From NCBI GenBank assembly GCA_050184115.1, contig JBFXAQ010000006.1, positions 270,183-334,182 on the forward strand: a stretch of DNA of 64,000 nt, read 5' to 3'. The notes under the pieces are model-generated. The model had not been told where the DNA came from and made no database searches. It was given only the letters and a program-made list of their open reading frames with translations. Below are positions 60,026-64,000 of the stretch, one piece after another (position 1 is the stretch's first letter; each line of letters opens with the position of its first letter). The translations under genes were made by a program, and so were the position numbers. Source of the DNA: JACKNG01 sp050184115 (GTDB lineage: Bacteria > Pseudomonadota > Gammaproteobacteria > Ga0077536).

Positions 60026-61572
60026 AGACGAAATTCTCCCTGGACGACGACTCGGTCGTTGCGATCGTCGGCTCCGGCGCTGGCGGCGGCACCCTGGCAA
60101 GGGAACTGAGCGCAGCCGGTATCAACGTCGTCGGCTTCGAAGCAGGCGGCCATGTCGCCGTCGAACAGGACCCGCCGGCCATGTACAAGCGGGTCAGGTG
60201 GTCGGACACACGGTTGCACGAGGGCGACCTCAATCCCGATCTGCCCGTATTCATCGCCAAGGCGGTGGGTGGCACCTCGATCATCTGGGCCGGGATTGCC
60301 CTGCGCCTGCAAGCCCACGAGTTCCAGGCCCGCACGACCTACGGGGACGTAGCCGGCACGAGCCTGGCGGACTGGCCCGTCGACGCTGCAACGATGGCGC
60401 CATGGTATGACCGGGCCGAGCAGCGCATGGGCGTGACTGGCCGCCACGGCAACCCGTTCCTTCCCGATCACAACAACGCCCTGCTGCTCAAGGTCGGAGC
60501 AAAACGAATCGGTTTCACCGACGTCTCGAACGGGCACGTGGCCGTCAACGCCAGTGCCCACGATGGCCGGCCGGCATGTCGCCAGTTCGGCTTCTGTGCT
60601 TCCGGTTGCGTGATCGGCGCCAAGTGGTCTGCCATGCATGCAGAAATCCCGCTGGCACTGGCCAGCGGGCGCTACGAGTTGCGTGAGCATTCCATGGTGG
60701 TGGGCATCGAACACGACACCGCCGGCCATGCGAGTGCCGTCGTTTACGTCGACGCCGAAGGACGCCGCCAGCGACAACGTGCCCGCGTCGTCTGCGTCGC
60801 GGCCAATGGAATCGAGACCCCGCGATTGCTGCTGCTTTCAGCGTCGGGAAAATTTCCCACCGGCCTCGCCAACGGTTCCGGTCTCGTTGGTCACAACTAC
60901 ATGACCGACCTTCTGGGCCGCGTCATTGCCATCATGCCCGGCCGAGTCGACAACTACCGCGGTACGTCATCGGGGGGCGCGCTGGTCGCTGACGACATGC
61001 GCAACGATCCATCACGGGGATTCGTTGGCGGTTACCTGCTCGCCCCGCGCGGGATACATCTCAGCACCTACGTGAACGAGCCGGATCCTGCTGGCTGGGG
61101 GCAAGACTATGCCGAGATCATGGAAGCGTATCCGAACATGGCAACGAGTGCCTTGCTCGGCGAGGACATGCCGGTGCATGACAACCGGGTCGCCCTTCAC
61201 TCGGACACGCTCGATCAGTACGGCAACCCCGTCCCGGTAATCCACAAGCGCTTCCACGCTAACGACCATGCGCTGATGAAATACGGCCTCGCACGTGGCG
61301 AGGAGATATATCGAGCGCTCGGTGCGGAACGGGTATTCACACGCCCGTCGACGGTCGCCATCCATAACCTGGGCACTTGCCGCATGAGCGCCGATCCCGC
61401 CACGGGCGTCTGTGATGCGTTCGGCCGCAGTCACGAGGTGCCCAATCTCTACATTTCCGATGGCAGTCAGTTCGTGAGCTCCGGCGCCGCACCTCCCACT
61501 CTCACGATTGTCGCCCTCGCTCTGCGCCAGGCGGCTGCCATCGTGCAGGATCTGCGCAGCGGCCAACTCTGA
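60022..61572 (+). CDS. FAD-dependent GMC dehydrogenase alpha subunit with Fe-S motif
   Basis: A 516-residue FAD enzyme. The dinucleotide fold is VVAIVGSGAGGGTLARELSA; the GMC core includes AVGGTSIIWAGIALR and the catalytic HNLGTCRMS (His448) with a second His in SHEVPNLYISDGSQF (His471). Cys186-x5-Cys192-x3-Cys196 (ACRQFGFCASGC) has the same spacing as the [3Fe-4S] ligands of bacterial FAD-glucose dehydrogenase. It lacks its own leader, fitting export with the upstream Tat subunit. Expected acceptor is a cytochrome c, but no multihaem beta subunit is in the window. The substrate is an unknown alcohol or sugar. Confidence 0.9.
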   Translation: MKTKFSLDDDSVVAIVGSGAGGGTLARELSAAGINVVGFEAGGHVAVEQDPPAMYKRVRWSDTRLHEGDLNPDLPVFIAKAVGGTSIIWAGIALRLQAHEFQARTTYGDVAGTSLADWPVDAATMAPWYDRAEQRMGVTGRHGNPFLPDHNNALLLKVGAKRIGFTDVSNGHVAVNASAHDGRPACRQFGFCASGCVIGAKWSAMHAEIPLALASGRYELREHSMVVGIEHDTAGHASAVVYVDAEGRRQRQRARVVCVAANGIETPRLLLLSASGKFPTGLANGSGLVGHNYMTDLLGRVIAIMPGRVDNYRGTSSGGALVADDMRNDPSRGFVGGYLLAPRGIHLSTYVNEPDPAGWGQDYAEIMEAYPNMATSALLGEDMPVHDNRVALHSDTLDQYGNPVPVIHKRFHANDHALMKYGLARGEEIYRALGAERVFTRPSTVAIHNLGTCRMSADPATGVCDAFGRSHEVPNLYISDGSQFVSSGAAPPTLTIVALALRQAAAIVQDLRSGQL

Positions 61573-61614
61573 ATCCCTGACCCGGACGTAATATCGCAAC
61601 CGTGGAGCCGTCCC

Positions 61615-62298
61615 ATGCAAGCCCCTTACCGTCTTCTGTTGTTGACCTCCATCCCGGGCTCCGAGGAAGAAGTCACCGCCATCGCGAAAAAATACTTTTC
61701 CGACGTCACCACGTTGTTCTGGGAAATGGGCAACACGGCAACCAAGCCCGGTGTGCTCGCCGCGATCGAGAACACCGATTACAACCTCATCATCTCCTAC
61801 GTCAACGGCATCATCCTCAAACCCCGACACCTGCTCCGCGCGACCTGCGGTGCCATCAACATCCACCCCTCGCCGCCCGAACACGGCGGTTGCTGGGGGT
61901 GCTGGTGCCAGCCGGTCGTCGACCGCGCAACGCGTACCCATCACGGCGTCACCGTCCACGAAATCGACGAGATCATCGACCATGGCCCGATCTACCTCGT
62001 CGAGCGCTGGGACGTGCCCGCGGACGCCACCATCGAGGACGTGTTCGAACGCAGCATCGCCGACTCGTTGCGCATGCTCGAGATCGCCTGCGCGCGGATT
62101 GCTGCCGACACGAAAGGCACGAATTGCTTCAGCCCGATCGACGAAACCTGGCATCCGACCAACCGACACACGCCGATCGAGGACATCCGGCGCTGGTTCA
62201 GCGACCTGCCCGCCGACCATCCCGCGCACCGCGAACGGGTCTTCCTCAACCACCCGCGGGCGATCATCTCGCCGCCCTATTTCGACGATCTGGACTGA
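61615..62298 (+). CDS. Formyltransferase-like protein with Cys/Trp insert
   Basis: A 227-residue protein of the formyl-transferase fold (PurN/Fmt type). The N-H-D triad is present: Asn82 and His84 in AINIHPSPPEHGG, and Asp122 in EIIDHGPIYLVERWDV. Where Fmt proteins read LPRYRG, this one has EHGGCWGCWCQP with Cys93, Cys96 and Cys98. It lacks the C-terminal domain of Fmt and ends FDDLD. It could formylate an amino-sugar or other amine, or be a lyase on this fold. It follows the GMC dehydrogenase by 42 bases. Confidence 0.8.
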   Translation: MQAPYRLLLLTSIPGSEEEVTAIAKKYFSDVTTLFWEMGNTATKPGVLAAIENTDYNLIISYVNGIILKPRHLLRATCGAINIHPSPPEHGGCWGCWCQPVVDRATRTHHGVTVHEIDEIIDHGPIYLVERWDVPADATIEDVFERSIADSLRMLEIACARIAADTKGTNCFSPIDETWHPTNRHTPIEDIRRWFSDLPADHPAHRERVFLNHPRAIISPPYFDDLD

Positions 62299-62505
62299 CG
62301 CGGTAGCGGACGGCCCCTGGCGTTCAGCCCGCGGCGCCCGTCCCCGCAGCCTCGTGACTCCTGATCGCCGTCACGATCGACGCCGCAGTCCGGAGCACAA
62401 TGGCAAAAGGTCCTCTTGGCCTGCCGGCTTCACCCTTGCTGATGCCGGCCTATCGCACCCATGGTGCGGACCGTGTCGCCGCTGGCTCACGTCGAGGTAA
62501 AGCCC

Positions 62506-63246
62506 ATGCAACGCGCATTGCTGAATGCCATGACCCTTCTCGTTCTGGCGCTGCCGGCGAGTGCCACGCCGCTCTACAACGTGTGGTTCCCGACCGACGC
62601 CGAGGAGAACAGTGTCGACTTCACGCACCTCGGCGCATCCGGCACGGACGACATAACCCGCCACCTCGACGTCGACGGACGCCCCGTTTACTCCGAGTAC
62701 TGCCCGCAGCCGCCGAACGTCGGCCCTTGCGAGGATGTCCAGATGCACGTCGAGTGGTCGGCTGGACCGCTGCTCGGCATCGAGCACTACGAACCCCACG
62801 GGTACGGCCTGCTGACGTACGGCCCGGGCACGCTGCGCGTCATCGGCGGAAGACAATCCACGCCGGCCCAGGTCCTCGCCGAGGTCGAATTGGAGAGGCT
62901 GGTCATCGACTTGCTCGGTCCCAATGACCGGGGTTATTTCGGCGACGCCACGGCCACGCTCGGGCGTGGCTGGCTCGACCCGCTCCTGGCCGCCGTCCTC
63001 GGCACCGATCGCCATGTCCTGTCAGGTTCGTGGCAGATGGGCATCGACTACGTCGAACTACGCGAGTTCCCAACCTTGCGCGGCTGGGGCGGTGACAACT
63101 ACGGGCGCGGCCTGGATCTCGTGATCACCGCCGCGGAGCCGGCGTCGCTGTGGCTGGCGCTGCTTGCGCTCGGCGCCCGTGCCGGACGGCTACGCCCTAC
63201 ACGCGGCGGCGCATCGCCAGGGCCGCGAGTACCGGCAGCATCATGA
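62506..63246 (+). CDS. Exported protein with PEP-CTERM-like end
   Basis: A 246-residue secreted protein with a signal peptide (MQRALLNAMTLLVLALPASA). The body is a beta-rich, acidic domain (LYNVWFPTDAEENSVDFTHL, EYCPQPPNVGPCEDVQMHVE with a Cys pair) that I do not recognise. The end AEPASLWLALLALGARAGRL followed by basic RPTRGG resembles a PEP-CTERM sorting signal (PEP, helix, Arg cluster), but the Pro before Glu is Ala and the tail continues 14 residues. Its last 50 bases overlap the convergent exported-protein gene. GAGG precedes the ATG at 62506. Confidence 0.72.
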   Translation: MQRALLNAMTLLVLALPASATPLYNVWFPTDAEENSVDFTHLGASGTDDITRHLDVDGRPVYSEYCPQPPNVGPCEDVQMHVEWSAGPLLGIEHYEPHGYGLLTYGPGTLRVIGGRQSTPAQVLAEVELERLVIDLLGPNDRGYFGDATATLGRGWLDPLLAAVLGTDRHVLSGSWQMGIDYVELREFPTLRGWGGDNYGRGLDLVITAAEPASLWLALLALGARAGRLRPTRGGASPGPRVPAAS

Positions 63247-63829
63247 GGCCCGCGGGCGGCAAGGGCAGTGCCACCGCGGTGACGGCAAAAGCGTAGTAAT
63301 CGGCGTTGAAGCCACGTGCTTCGTCGCCCGCGATCTGCAGCATGGTGCCGTCGAAGCGCCCCGCGTAACTGGCCGGGTGACCACTGAAGGCCACGAAGCC
63401 GGTGCAGGACATCGCCGTCGCCCGAGCGTAGCTGCAAGCGTCGAAGCGCTGAGCGCCGATCGTGTCGCCCACGTACTCGAACACGTCGTACCGAAGACTC
63501 GGCGCGAAATCGCTGGCCGCCGGCGCCACGTCCAGCGCCACGAAATCGAGCGCGAGGCTGGCGAAGGCGGTCGGTTCGCGCGGCCTGCCGTCAAAGAGCG
63601 TGTCGACGTAGTAGCGCGTGACGACGACATCGACGAAGCCGCCGAACGGCAGCAGCGAACCCAGCGGCGTATCGGTGGAACCGGCGACGCGTTGCACCGT
63701 GCTCGACGACGCATCGATGCGCAGCCGCGTCACCTCCTCGGTCACCGAGTTGGCGGCCTGGACGGAGAGCGACACGCAGCCCAGCAGCGTCACGCCCAGC
63801 AAACGACCGCGCCCCCGTTTACCTGACAT
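63197..63829 (-). CDS. Exported protein with VPxxxP-CTERM-like end
   Basis: A 210-residue secreted protein (ATG 63829; the ATG at 63832 is adjacent). The signal peptide is KRGRGRLLGVTLLGCVSLSVQAA. The beta-rich body (GGFVDVVVTRYYVDTLFD, ALDFVALDVAPAASDFAPSL, then FDACSYARATAMSCTGFVAF with a Cys pair) is unrecognised. It ends ALPLPPAGLMMLPVLAALAM plus RRRV, a close fit to the VPxxxP/PEP-CTERM exosortase-type signal. Its 3' end overlaps the convergent exported-protein gene by 50 bases. AGAGG is upstream of the start. Confidence 0.78.
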   Translation of the reverse strand: MSGKRGRGRLLGVTLLGCVSLSVQAANSVTEEVTRLRIDASSSTVQRVAGSTDTPLGSLLPFGGFVDVVVTRYYVDTLFDGRPREPTAFASLALDFVALDVAPAASDFAPSLRYDVFEYVGDTIGAQRFDACSYARATAMSCTGFVAFSGHPASYAGRFDGTMLQIAGDEARGFNADYYAFAVTAVALPLPPAGLMMLPVLAALAMRRRV

Positions 63830-63855
63830 CATTACCGGCCTCTGCACGTTGCGAT

Positions 63856-63912
63856 GCCAAAGTGTGGCATCACGGGTTGTGTCCGTCAAGTTGTGCAAAA
63901 GTGTGGTCATGG
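63856..63912. repeat. Paired short repeats next to right-edge gene
   Basis: GCCAAAGTGTGGCATCAC (63856-63873) and GCAAAAGTGTGGTCATGG (63895-63912) are similar direct copies, the first within a GATGCC/GGCATC inverted repeat. Paired near-repeats like this occur at the ends of some insertion sequences, and they lie just past the stop of the partial edge gene. Confidence 0.35.
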
Positions 63913-63933
63913 CCGAGGTCAGGGTGATGGGAC

Positions 63934-64000
63934 TCAAGCGGCCTGCCGCAAGAGCTCCTTTTTCTGCTCTTTGAGCAAATCCATGTTCAGGTAGCGGTGG
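63934..64000 (-). CDS. C-terminus of a gene cut by the window edge
   Basis: The last 21 codons of a minus-strand frame end at TGA (63936-63934), reading HRYLNMDLLKEQKKELLRQA plus a final Ala. The basic helical end would suit many proteins, including a transposase or its helper, but no family can be assigned from so little. The nearby repeats are the only hint of a mobile element. Confidence 0.35.
   Translation of the reverse strand, partial: HRYLNMDLLKEQKKELLRQAA

Overview
The window is high-GC, densely packed bacterial DNA with short intergenic gaps and many ATGA/GTGA start-stop overlaps. A TonB-dependent receptor, an LpxR-type lipid A deacylase, DUF1329, PEP-CTERM-like tails and a phasin/PhaE/PhaC locus point to a Gram-negative, probably gammaproteobacterial, environmental heterotroph. 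No rRNA, tRNA or CRISPR was seen. Both ends cut genes: an acyl-CoA synthetase at the left and an unidentified C-terminus at the right.

Layout. 1-5270 (minus): acyl-CoA synthetase, DUF1329, alpha/beta hydrolase, a small unknown, GST and an LLM-type oxidoreductase, which reads as lipid or xenobiotic catabolism. 5419-6012: CBS-pair protein. 6044-9700 (minus): CoA-transferase, acyl-CoA dehydrogenase, CoA-transferase. 9751-17271: TonB receptor, FolD, amidase, two metallo-beta-lactamase-fold (MBL) hydrolases, LpxR. 17307-22632 (minus): a signalling block of ECF sigma factor, overlapping anti-sigma and overlapping subtilase, next to a transmembrane Ser/Thr kinase. 22673-26279: SnoaL-like protein, two hydrolases, PadR regulator. 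26449-31356: polyhydroxyalkanoate locus (phasin, lipase-like hydrolase, PhaE-like subunit, PhaC), GNAT enzyme, CbpA/CbpM. 31294-38928: MBL lipoprotein-like enzyme, then a six-gene plus-strand run (acetoacetate decarboxylase-like, methyltransferase, SDR, MetX-like hydrolase, MDR reductase, cytochrome-PQQ dehydrogenase). 39007-41308: a cysteine-rich subtilase and a small unknown protein of more AT-rich composition. 41507-47473 (minus): a large regulator with tandem cyclase domains, NTPase and TPR-like repeats, followed by a single polypeptide joining an isoprenyl-diphosphate-synthase-like domain to a SAM methyltransferase. 48166-50810: SDR, GlxA-type regulator, DUF2938. 51017-58732: GST, then a nickel-pincer-nucleotide locus (larC, larE, larB) that has no larA but carries an unrecognised 593-residue protein coupled to a free-standing LarC2-like protein, followed by a cupin and a PhyH-type dioxygenase. 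58908-62298: small membrane protein, Tat-exported gamma-type subunit plus FAD/Fe-S GMC dehydrogenase, odd formyltransferase-like protein. 62506-63829: two tail-to-tail exported proteins with PEP-CTERM-type ends.

The two most promising systems are (1) the regulator plus synthase-methyltransferase fusion at 41507-47473, which could make a methylated non-canonical isoprenoid under nucleotide-cyclase/ATPase control, and (2) the larA-less lar locus at 51757-57277, where the 593-residue protein is a candidate new client of the nickel-pincer cofactor. A third is the ECF sigma/anti-sigma/subtilase module, whose anti-sigma periplasmic domain looks like a subtilase propeptide.

All assignments come from reading the sequence and remembered family motifs. 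No database search was possible.
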